Part shown: positions 34,048 through 43,100 of the stretch, in pieces
How the letters are laid out: each line of letters starts with the position of its first letter
Position numbering within the stretch: position 1 is the stretch's first letter
Origin: Kordia sp.
GTDB taxonomy: Bacteria; Bacteroidota; Bacteroidia; Flavobacteriales; Flavobacteriaceae
DNA length: 64,000 nucleotides
Reading direction: 5' to 3'
Assembly: GCF_022447245.1 (NCBI RefSeq)
Contig: NZ_JAKVBC010000009.1
Coordinates: forward strand, 62,001 to 126,000
Program-made: the position numbers and the translations under genes
The notes under the pieces: generated by a model
Database searches by the model: none
Seen by the model: the letters and a program-made list of their open reading frames with translations, nothing else
Told to the model about the DNA's origin: nothing

Positions 34048-34843
34048 TAAAGAAATATACATACAAAAACTAACAGAAGAATTGGCGCCACTACAACAAC
34101 AAATAGTGGCACATTCTTTATACAACAAAGTGAATTCTGTAACAGCGTTAAACACGTTTATGGAATATCATGTGTTTGCCGTATTTGATTTTATGTCCTT
34201 ATTAAAGGCACTACAAATACACTTAACACAAACAACGTTACCGTGGATTCCGAAAGGAAATCCTGTAACAAGACGCTTTATCAACGAAATTGTTTTTGGA
34301 GAAGAAAGCGATATTGACAAAGAAGGAAAACCAATGAGTCACTACGAAATGTACGTAGAAGCTATGGAAGCATCGGTAGCAAATACAGGAAAAATTACGA
34401 AATGTATCTCACATATTGCAACAGGAAAAAGTATTACCGAAAGTTTAATCGCGGTTAACGCACCAAAAGCAGTACAAGATTTTGTAAACTTTACCTTTGC
34501 AATTATAGAAACGCAAGAAGTTCACAAAATTGCGGCAGTTTTTACTTTTGGTAGAGAGGATTTAATTCCAGATATGTTTTTGGAAATGGTCAAAGGAATT
34601 GATCAAAAAGGAATTAATGTCAATTTAGATAAATTCATATATTATTTAGAAAGACATATTGAACTTGATGGAGACGAACACGGACCATTGGCATTACAGA
34701 TGATTCAAGAACTATGTGGTTCCGATGCTCAAAAATGGACAGATTGCATTGAAGTAAGCAAACAAGCACTGCAACATAGAATTGCGCTTTGGACAGCAAT
34801 TGAACAAGAAATAGAAGTACATTCGCAACGCCAATTCGCGTAA
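34037..34843 (+). CDS. DUF3050 family protein (heme-oxygenase-like fold)
   Basis: 268 residues; the start overlaps the kinase stop by 11 bases (ATG 34037). The sequence patterns [20 protein letters not shown] and [18 protein letters not shown], with conserved His residues in helical segments, match DUF3050, predicted to have a heme-oxygenase/TENA-like all-helical fold. The two His-containing motifs could hold a metal pair, as in other members of that fold, but no reaction is known. Its position between a purine-recycling fusion and obg is conserved-looking yet does not reveal its job. Confidence 0.8.
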   Translation: MIYNKEIYIQKLTEELAPLQQQIVAHSLYNKVNSVTALNTFMEYHVFAVFDFMSLLKALQIHLTQTTLPWIPKGNPVTRRFINEIVFGEESDIDKEGKPMSHYEMYVEAMEASVANTGKITKCISHIATGKSITESLIAVNAPKAVQDFVNFTFAIIETQEVHKIAAVFTFGREDLIPDMFLEMVKGIDQKGINVNLDKFIYYLERHIELDGDEHGPLALQMIQELCGSDAQKWTDCIEVSKQALQHRIALWTAIEQEIEVHSQRQFA

Positions 34844-34862
34844 CGAAAAAAATAGAGAAACA

Positions 34863-35858
34863 ATGACTGAAGGGAATTTTGTAGATTATGTAAAAATGCA
34901 TTTGACTTCCGGAAACGGAGGAAAAGGTTCTATGCACTTACTGCGTGAAAAATATAATGCTAAAGGTGGACCTGATGGTGGTGATGGAGGACGTGGTGGA
35001 CATATCATTGTACGCGGTAATCAAAACCTGTGGACATTGTTTCATTTTAAATTGAAGAGACATCATAAAGCAGGTCATGGAGCGCACGGAAGCGGAAACC
35101 GAAGTACAGGAGCTGATGGAGACGATATCTTTTTAGATGTACCTCTAGGAACCGTGATTCGCGATACGGAAACTAATAAAGTAATTCTGGAAATTACAGA
35201 ACATGGCGAAGAGCGTATCATAGCAAAAGGAGGAAAAGGCGGACGCGGAAACTGGCATTTTAAATCGTCAACCAATCAAACGCCTCGATATGCACAACCA
35301 GGAATTTCAGGCGAAGAAATTGATGTTATTTTTGAATTGAAAGTCTTAGCTGATGTTGGTTTGGTAGGATTCCCAAATGCAGGGAAATCAACTTTGCTTT
35401 CGGTTATTACTTCAGCAAAACCTAAAATTGGAGATTACGAGTTTACAACTTTAAAACCAAATTTGGGAATCGTAGAATACAGAGATTACAAAACTTTTGT
35501 GATGGCCGATATTCCAGGAATCATTGAAGGAGCTTCTGAAGGAAAAGGTTTGGGACATTACTTTTTACGTCACATTGAACGTAATTCTACCTTACTCTTT
35601 TTAATTCCTGCAGATAGTGCAGATATTTCCAAAGAATATGACATCTTACTCAATGAATTAAAGAAATACAATCCAGAAATGTTAGATAAAGAACGCTTCA
35701 TTGCTATTTCAAAATCTGACATGCTTGACGATGAATTGAAAGCAGAGATGAGCGTAGAACTCGATAAAGATTTAAAAGTTCCGTATATGTTTATCTCTTC
35801 GGTGGCACAACAAGGCATCATGGAATTGAAAGACAAACTCTGGGAAATGTTAAACTAA
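34863..35858 (+). CDS. obgE: Obg-family GTPase
   Basis: 331 residues: an N-terminal glycine-rich Obg fold ([20 protein letters not shown], about 20-40, and further GGxGG blocks to 155) followed by a G domain with G1 [12 protein letters not shown]2 region around TTLKPN, G3 [10 protein letters not shown] and G4 SKSD. No C-terminal OCT domain. Essential ribosome-assembly GTPase. It ends an operon and is followed by a strong terminator. Confidence 0.96.
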   Translation: MTEGNFVDYVKMHLTSGNGGKGSMHLLREKYNAKGGPDGGDGGRGGHIIVRGNQNLWTLFHFKLKRHHKAGHGAHGSGNRSTGADGDDIFLDVPLGTVIRDTETNKVILEITEHGEERIIAKGGKGGRGNWHFKSSTNQTPRYAQPGISGEEIDVIFELKVLADVGLVGFPNAGKSTLLSVITSAKPKIGDYEFTTLKPNLGIVEYRDYKTFVMADIPGIIEGASEGKGLGHYFLRHIERNSTLLFLIPADSADISKEYDILLNELKKYNPEMLDKERFIAISKSDMLDDELKAEMSVELDKDLKVPYMFISSVAQQGIMELKDKLWEMLN

Positions 35859-35865
35859 TAATAAG

Positions 35866-35892
35866 AAGCGACTTTTAAAGTCGCTTTTTTTT
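35866..35892 (+). terminator. Terminator after obgE
   Basis: 9-bp stem AAGCGACTT / AAGTCGCTT with a TTA loop and a run of T, 8 bases behind the obgE stop. Confidence 0.88.
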
Positions 35893-35922
35893 ATATCTTA
35901 CTTTGAATAATAGCTTGTTATC

Positions 35923-36882
35923 ATGAAAAAGCATCTTACGTTACTACTCTTAATTTTGGCGATCCATTTTTGTCAAGGGCAGGAGATACACATTACTGAT
36001 AATATAGCATATGTAAATAACAAAGCGTATGTGAAATTGGAAAAGAAAAGTAAGCGGAAATACTTTGTTTACGATGTAAAAACGCATGAAAAATTACTCA
36101 AAGTAAAAGTGTCATCAATATACAACGAGCGATATAATAGATACGATTACAATACGAGCATGTACTTTTATCCCATAAAAAAGAACTTGGCTTTTAGAGA
36201 TGTTGTCATAAAAGACGAAACAAGTTTAGTACAATTTTTACATGATGAAGGCATGTTTTTGTCACACAAAACTTTGAGTACTAAAACGCTATTAGAAGAA
36301 TACAAACGGTTGAGCGCAAGAGCAAAATGTGACAACATATTGAAGAATGATTTCTCTCAAGTAATCAACGATCATTTTGTTTCTATTGTAAACAAAGACA
36401 CTTTAATCATCAATGAAATTAAATATAGATGTGTGTATTCGGCTTTTTATACAAAAAAAGCTATGTATGATCGTTTTGGGAGATGGAATAAAGCAGTTTT
36501 TCCATACAAAGGTGCACAAAGTCCAAATCTCATTTGGAATAACATTCAACTATTGGATGATGTCGATAAAAAATTTACAGTTATTGCTAGAGGTTTAGAA
36601 TCTAGACAGACAATATATGCTTCTATGATGATTTTAGACGAAAACGGAAGAGATATGTTAGCAGAAAAAGCGCCATATCGATTTCGACTCACAGAGCTTT
36701 TTGGACATTACATAAAAAATAATTCTAGAAATGAACATTTCTATGAAGCCTATTGGACTACTTTCAATCCTGAACGTTGGAAGAAAATTCAAGAATATAA
36801 ACGTTCTAAAAATAGTGTGCGAGCAACATCTCCTTTCTTTCAAGAACCGACTAAAACGAGAACATTTGTAAAGCATCAATAG
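35923..36882 (+). CDS. Exported protein of unknown function
   Basis: 319 residues with a signal peptide (MKKHLTLLLLILAIHFCQGQ). The mature part is rich in Lys, Tyr and Phe, with IAYVNNKAYVKLEKK near the start and FYEAYWTTFNPERWKKIQEY near the end; no known domain. A decayed paralogue follows at 37446. Not a lipoprotein; no T9SS tail, so probably periplasmic. It has its own terminator-like hairpin behind it. Confidence 0.75.
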   Translation: MKKHLTLLLLILAIHFCQGQEIHITDNIAYVNNKAYVKLEKKSKRKYFVYDVKTHEKLLKVKVSSIYNERYNRYDYNTSMYFYPIKKNLAFRDVVIKDETSLVQFLHDEGMFLSHKTLSTKTLLEEYKRLSARAKCDNILKNDFSQVINDHFVSIVNKDTLIINEIKYRCVYSAFYTKKAMYDRFGRWNKAVFPYKGAQSPNLIWNNIQLLDDVDKKFTVIARGLESRQTIYASMMILDENGRDMLAEKAPYRFRLTELFGHYIKNNSRNEHFYEAYWTTFNPERWKKIQEYKRSKNSVRATSPFFQEPTKTRTFVKHQ

Positions 36883-36907
36883 TAAAGGTTTTCTGAAAAC
36901 TTTTGTT

Positions 36908-36936
36908 AAAGCAACTTTTTGAGATTGCTTTTTTTG
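36908..36936 (+). terminator. Probable terminator
   Basis: 7-bp stem AAAGCAA / TTGCTTT with a 10-base loop and a run of T, 26 bases after the stop of the exported-protein gene. Confidence 0.55.
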
Positions 36937-36967
36937 TATCTTTTTTCTGAAAAAACAATCAATCATT

Positions 36968-37407
36968 ATGCAATTCATCAATTCAAAAACACTCATCGTA
37001 TTTCTATTTACGATTACAACACAACTCTTATCTGCACAAAAAGATGAGCGTATTTCTACTGTAGATTTTGTTAAAATTTTAGATGGAAATAAAGCAGAAG
37101 CAATCTATTATTAGAAACACAACTGAAAATTTTACGTGTCATGGCAATGGCAGAAAAGTATATTTCTTCTTTCGAAATTATGGAAACCTCCTATTCTGAT
37201 GAAGCGCCATTTCATATCATGTTGATTACTACGTATGCCAACAAAGAACAATTTGAAGTCCGTGAAAAACACTTTCAAGAACTTATTGAACAAAATGGAG
37301 CACTTAATTTATTAAATGATAAAAAACCTAGTGAATTCCGAAAAAATATATTCTGTAAAGAAAATGTGATGCATCATTCTAAAAGAATTTCTGTAAGAAA
37401 AAGTTAA
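36968..37407 (+). pseudogene. Exported protein gene broken by a one-base deletion
   Basis: From the ATG at 36968 a signal peptide (MQFINSKTLIVFLFTITTQ) and TVDFVKILDGNKAEA are read, then TAG at 37112. The frame one base away continues cleanly to 37407: NLLLETQLKILRVMAMAEKY and on. Restoring one A after GCA (37102) joins them without losing a residue. The joined product would be about 146 residues, a small exported protein with helical content and no known domain. Confidence 0.7.
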
Positions 37408-37445
37408 AATTCCATATCTTAGGGTTGTAAACCGAAATTGTTACC

Positions 37446-38424
37446 ATGAAAAAGTACCTTACGCTGTTGCTTGTTTTTTATATTCAAGTTGCTTTAACCC
37501 AAGACATCCTGATAGAAGAAGGAATTGCATATATAGATGGCAAACCTTATGTGAAAATCATTAAAAAGAATAAGAAAAACTTATTTAAATATCATTTAAA
37601 AACAAACAAGGAAATCATACATGTCAAGCTTTCTAAAAAATATAATGTACGAACCGAAAAATACTATCCCAACACAAAGTTGTATTTTTTAAAACAAGAT
37701 ATCGATGCTGCTTTTCCAGAAATAAAAATCACTACAAAAAAGCACATCATCCAATTATTACTTAGTAAGGAATTAATTTTAGCAGATAATTATTTAAATG
37801 ATGAATTTGCTAAAGAATATCATAAAATAACACCTGTTGGAAAACGCTATGTTAAAACGTTTAAAAAAGACTTAGTAGGTATTTTGTATGATAAATTCAA
37901 ATCCATAGTCGGCAATGATACGATAGTAAACAATGAAGTAAAATACGAATGTGTATCTACTGCATTTTATACAGTAAAAGAATTGTATGATCGATTTGGC
38001 GCTTGGACAAAGGAAAAATATAGAAATACTTATCAAGGACTTCCAGAATTGGTTTGGATGAACGTTCAATTATTTGAAGACGATGATAAAAAATTTACGA
38101 TTCTTGCCTGAGGTTTAGAATCCAGAAAAACGATTTATGCTTCGGTGATGGTTTTTTTATAAAAATGATTATGATATGTTAGATGAAAAGTCTCTGTTTC
38201 GTGCTAAAATTGTAACGCTTTTTTGAGATTTTATAAAGAATGATTAAGATAATAAAAACTTCTATGAAGCCTATTGTACCAAATATGATCCTGAAGGTTG
38301 GAAGCGAATACAAGCGCAAAAAAGACAAATGACGACAATGAGAAAATATCCGTATTCTCCATTTACCAAACCTACAAGTGAATCAAAAATTAGAAAACCG
38401 AATACTAGAACTAAAAAACAATGA
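37446..38424 (+). pseudogene. Decayed paralogue of the exported protein at 35923-36882
   Basis: The first 221 codons are intact and parallel the upstream gene throughout (signal peptide; IAYIDGKPYVKIIKKNKK; VWMNVQLFEDDDKKFTILA). Then TGA replaces the Arg codon of the paralogue's ARGLESR at 38109; after GLESRKTIYASVMVFL a frameshift is needed near 38158; the following frame (YKNDYDMLDEKSLFRAKIVTLF) is broken by another TGA and a TAA before FYEAYCTKYDPEGWKRIQ, and it ends at TGA 38422-38424, overlapping the peptidase E start as ATGA. Three stops and one shift make this a true pseudogene. Confidence 0.88.
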
Positions 38425-39113
38425 ATACTACACCAACTTTATTCGTCTATGGCGGACAAGTCAATCAAGGATTTGTAAAATATACTGCACAACTTACAGG
38501 GAAAAAGAAACCGCGAATTTGTTTTTTGCCAACAGCTACAGGTGATGCCGCTTGGTATATTGAATATTGGTACGAGTTATGTCATGACTTAGAAATAGAA
38601 CCGCATGTCATGAAAATCTGGATTAGTTCTAGTTCACAGAATTGGGATTTTGAAGACTATTTATTAGAAATGGACGCTATTATTATTGGAGGCGGAAATA
38701 CATTGAACATGATGACACTTTTAAAAGCGCATGAAATAGATAAAGCATTGATGAAAGCTTACAAACAAGGCATCATTTTGGCAGGCGGAAGTGCAGGCTC
38801 ATTATGTTGGTTTAATGGTGGATTTACAGACTCAAGACCCAAACAACTTACCTTTGTAGAAGGTTTTAATTTTTTACCGTTTAGTCATTGTCCACACTAT
38901 CATTCGGAGCCGTCACGTCGCCCATTATTTCATAGCAATATTGCCAACGGAATCTTAACCGATGGATATGCTTGTGATGATTTGGCAGGAATTGTTTTTG
39001 AAAATGAAAAACCAGTGCATGCCATTTCATTAGATGGAAACAATCATTCGTATTATGTCTACAAAAAAGACGATCAAATCATAGAGGAACGTTTGGAAGC
39101 TGAGATTATTTAG
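38421..39113 (+). CDS. Peptidase E-like protein (family S51)
   Basis: 230 residues, class I glutamine amidotransferase-like fold. The nucleophile elbow GGSAGSLCWF holds the catalytic Ser, preceded by the AIIIGGGNTLNMM glycine motif, with HCPHYHSEPSRRP later supplying the His region. PepE enzymes cleave Asp-X dipeptides; some family members are cyanophycinase-like. No signal peptide, so cytoplasmic. The start overlaps the stop of the preceding pseudogene by four bases, a relic of translational coupling. Confidence 0.85.
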   Translation: MNTTPTLFVYGGQVNQGFVKYTAQLTGKKKPRICFLPTATGDAAWYIEYWYELCHDLEIEPHVMKIWISSSSQNWDFEDYLLEMDAIIIGGGNTLNMMTLLKAHEIDKALMKAYKQGIILAGGSAGSLCWFNGGFTDSRPKQLTFVEGFNFLPFSHCPHYHSEPSRRPLFHSNIANGILTDGYACDDLAGIVFENEKPVHAISLDGNNHSYYVYKKDDQIIEERLEAEII

Positions 39114-39130
39114 TAATTTCATTTTGCACT

Positions 39131-39180
39131 CACACTAAACGGAGTAGAAGAGAAGTCAACCTACACTGAGCAAGGCCAAG
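39131..39180. repeat. Degenerate flavobacterial intergenic repeat (possible)
   Basis: Two similar units, CACACTAAACGGAGTAGAAG (39131-39150) and TACACTGAGCAAGGCCAAG (39162-39180), resemble the CACTGAGC-x-GGAGTCGAAG element dispersed between genes in many Flavobacteriaceae. The fit is imperfect and only one copy occurs in this window. Confidence 0.35.
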
Positions 39181-39193
39181 GAGAAGCGTACAT

Positions 39194-39856
39194 TTATAAT
39201 TTCACAGCTTTCTTAGTTTCCAGCACAGTTCCATCAGCAATGATTCTAATTAAATACATTCCTTTGACTTGTTTTGATAAATCAATCTGAGGAATTTTTG
39301 AAAACTTTGTATGCGTAGTCGATTGTAGTAGCATTCCATTCATATTGAAAACTTCTAGTGTAAGCTTTTCATAATCGTGTTGTAAATGTAGTTGAAAGAG
39401 TCCATTTCTTGAAGGGTTTGGAAAGATTGTGTTTATTCGTTGCTCACTTAAAATTTGTTCAATTTCTTTTGTTACATTTTCAACACTCTTAGTAAAACTA
39501 CAAATAGTTTTACAGCGGTGGATAGTAGTACCATATGCTATAACTTCTGCTGTGGCCAATAATTCATGTGAAGTTTTTAATACAACTGAAATATCTTTTT
39601 CATCAGTAATTTTGATCTCTTTTGTTTCATACCCAAGGTAAGAAATCTCAAGTATATCTTTTGTCGTCATACCATCAATCGTAAATTCCCCTTTTGTATT
39701 GGTAATCACTCCTTTTTTTGAATTTTTCAAAATCACATTTGCGTCAGCCAACGTATTTTTATTTTCATCATATACAGTTCCGTTAATGGATTTCTGCTGT
39801 GCATAGCAGGATAACAAAAATAAGGATATGAGTATAAAATGTAGTTTATTTTTCAT
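39194..39856 (-). CDS. T9SS-exported protein with a free CarboxypepD_reg domain
   Basis: 220 residues from the ATG at 39856; the longer reading to 39964 adds no signal-like residues. Signal peptide MKNKLHFILISLFLLSCYAQ (ends SCYAQQ; a lipobox reading LLSC is also possible); then a CarboxypepD_reg-like beta sandwich (GTVYDENKNTLADANVILKN ... ISYLGYETKEI) followed by ELLATAEVIAYGTT, i.e. the hinge that normally leads into a TonB plug; then a short segment with two Cys (CKTIC) and a type A T9SS tail starting FPNPSRNGLFQL. No plug or barrel follows. It is the nearest gene downstream of the plug-containing A2M on the same strand. Confidence 0.8.
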   Translation of the reverse strand: MKNKLHFILISLFLLSCYAQQKSINGTVYDENKNTLADANVILKNSKKGVITNTKGEFTIDGMTTKDILEISYLGYETKEIKITDEKDISVVLKTSHELLATAEVIAYGTTIHRCKTICSFTKSVENVTKEIEQILSEQRINTIFPNPSRNGLFQLHLQHDYEKLTLEVFNMNGMLLQSTTHTKFSKIPQIDLSKQVKGMYLIRIIADGTVLETKKAVKL

Positions 39857-40161
39857 AGTTAATAAGTTTTTGATTCCTGAGATAACATGGACTGCTGATG
39901 TATTTGATTCTGAATCAAAACTATCGTAATTTCTATAACTAAAAAATGAAAAGTACGTGAACAATGCTTTTCAATGAGTCAACATTTAATTTTTATATGA
40001 TCAAAAAATTTATGAAGTTAGATTCAGGGACAATACATTTTAAAAAAATCATAGATCATAAGAGTAATAAAAATAAGTAGACATATGTCCGTTGCAATGA
40101 CCCATCATAATATTAGCAAATACAGAGAACTGATTTTTTTTAATATGATTTTAATTTGTGT
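39857..40161. other. 305-base gap between the small T9SS gene and the first A2M gene
   Basis: AT-rich, no coding frame. On the minus strand TAGTTTTG (39923-39916) matches the -7 consensus and may serve the 39194-39856 gene with a 60-base leader; no -33 TTG at the right distance. Nothing else recognised. Confidence 0.45.
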
Positions 40162-43100
40162 TTATTTCACCTTGAGTCGAACCCCTTTGGTATGACTTCT
40201 CAACTCAGGAGCATACATACTTTCAATGGTGGTAATTCCGTTTGAAAATTCACCACTGTTATTTACACGTACTTCATATTCTAAGATAAAAGTACCTTTT
40301 GGAATTCGGTCAAAAAAGAAATTAGTACTTGCATCGCGTGTACTTTCATAATAACCAATACCATCTTGCCATTTGTATTCCGACAATACATTTATTGGTT
40401 CTAAACCAGCCGCACGCATATCTTTTAAGTGCATAAACTCAGCTTCTTTTTTATTTTGAATTGTCAAACGAACCGTAATTACATCGCCAATTTTTAATGT
40501 GTTTTTTGCGATAGGAACTAAGGTTTCTTTTTCGTTAATAGTTTTTTTTGTATATAATTTTTTAGTGATTTTGAGTGTAGCATCTTTGCTTTGTGTAACC
40601 TTGTCTAATTCTTCAAAATATTGCCAGTATGCAGCACCAAAACCTGTTGTTTCCCCGTTGTTTTTAATTTTGATAGTAGCTTTGTCTTTTGTTACCTCAG
40701 CTTTCCTCCAAGAAGTTTTAAAATAGCCTGTACCAGCTTCTTTTGCGGTTTCGTCTAGTTTTTTTGTGCTGATTTTTTCTGTTCCAATGGTAAAGCTTGT
40801 ATTATCTTTGATAGAAACGAATTGTTTCGGATTCAACAATAAAGCATATATCGCTTTGGTAGTGGCTTTGGTTGTTTGCCAACGATTGTATTGTTTTTGT
40901 TGTAACAACCATAGCTGCAACTCTTGAATGGTCTTTTCATCTTTGGTAATTTCTGCAAAAGCTTCAATTAGTAATGCTTGTGACTCTACAGCACTCGAAT
41001 TATAATAACGACGTTCTGTAATTTCTTTCCAGTACATACCATTTTCAGGAGTTTTTACCGCAGACTCTTCTAAAGCATTCATGATTTTTTTGGCATCTTT
41101 TCGTTTGCCCATACGCGCTAAAGTAAGTGCAATCATGGCTTTGTCTTCAATAGAAGTCAACATCCAGTTTTTACGTAAGGTTTCCAAATAAAAGAGCATT
41201 GCTTTTTCAACTTTGGCTGGAATTTTTATAAACTCAGGAGAAATGCTTCTTGTGTATAAGTATAGAATTTGCTGTCTGTATTTTGCGCCGTTTGGCTCTT
41301 TTACAAGGTCCTCATGTGCAAGTAAAAAATGTTTGTCAACAAATTCATAAGCAGCTTCCATGATACTTTTATAATACAGCGTATCTGTATCTTCTGTGAT
41401 CACATTGAGTTTCAACAAGTGTGCAAAAGTTTGTATAATATGAAGCGTAATGTATTCATTATCTTTTCCGCCAGCAAACCAAGGAAATCCTCCAGATTTA
41501 GTTTGTAAGTCCTTCAATTTGTGCCACATTTCTTTTTGCATTTCTTCCAATGCTTTTTCATCAAAGAGTCTGGCTAATTGTTGCTTTTTCTGAGTTTCTG
41601 AAACCGCATCGCGAACCCAAGGAGTTTCAGAAATCAATAATGATTTTAATTCTGGATTTTTCTCTAAGTCAGAAGTCAATTGTCCATTGGCTTTCCAAGT
41701 TTCAAAGACTTCTTTCACTTTTGGCGAATTCTGTAAAATATGCGCGGCAATCATGTTGGCATACAAACGGGAGAAGGTTTGTTCGGCACATTCATACGGA
41801 TATTCTATCAAATAAGGTAACGATTGAATGGCGCTCCAAGTTGGATTAGACGTGTATTCCAAGGCCAATTGATGTTGTTGTAAAGTTTCACTAGTAGTGT
41901 TGGCTAGTTTGTTAAAACGAATTTCTTTTTGCTCACCAGCTTTTACCAAAATTGGTGTTGCTTCTGTGATAAGGTCACTATTTTTAAGTACAGGAAGTAC
42001 ACTTTCTTCTCCATCAGAGAAATTTCCAGCGGAAGCGATTACTTTATACTGAATTGCATCAATTCCTTTTGGAATATAAAGTTTCCAAGAGACCGTTGTA
42101 TTGCCTTTTGCATCTACAGAAAATGCTTTATTCTTATCTGTGAGATGTATTTTTTCGTCAATTGCGTCCATAGTTGTAGCATCAAAAAAGCGTAAGGACG
42201 AAATACCTTTGGTAGCTTTTTCTTGGAGATTTACAATTTTTGCAGAGATCACAATTGTATCTTTTTCACGTAAAAAACGCGGCATATTTGGCACAACCAT
42301 CAATTCTTTCTGTGTCACAGCGTTTTTGTACAGTACTTCAAACATACCATTTTTTTGATGCGCAAAGAGTTGAAATTTCCAACGCGTCAACGATTCAGGA
42401 ACTTCAAACTCAACGGCAACATTTCCGTCTGCATCGGTTCGTAAATGCGGATAGAAAAAAGCAGTTTCCTTTAAGTTTTTACGTGTTTCTACTGCATCTA
42501 AGTCTTTTTCTGTAAGACCTACAATTATATTTACACCATCAATTACCTCTTGTTTTGTTCCATATTTTGTACTGATAATTACGACACCGCCAGCACCTCT
42601 GTTTCCGTATAATGCTGTTGCAGACGCATCTTTTAATACACTTAGTTCAGAAATATTATCTTGGGATAAGTTTCTAAATGTGTTTGCATCTACTGGTACG
42701 CCATCAACTACGAATAACGGTTCTACATCACTTTTTAATGAGTTGACGCCTCTTATAGTCACGGTAGTACTACTGCCAGTATAACCGTTACTAGTAGAAA
42801 TATTGACACCTGCAGCCATACCTTGCAGCATTTGATCTAGATTGCCCATTGGAACAGCATTGACAGAAACACCATTTACAGTCACAGTCATTCCAGTGCT
42901 AACACGTTTTCGAGAAATACCATAAGCAACGACCATTACAGATTCCAGTTCTTCTCCTTGTTCCAATTGTACATTGATGTCGCTACGTAAACCAACAGGA
43001 ATTTCTTGAGTTTCATAACCAACATAACTTACCACTAAAGTATCATCGGAAGCAGCATCAATACTATACAAACCATCAAAATCTGTGGCAGTACCTTGTT

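Noticed and set aside
42240-42515. Antisense reading frames opposite the A2M genes
   Set aside because: They mirror conserved A2M codons, lack start signals, and have no protein-like composition.
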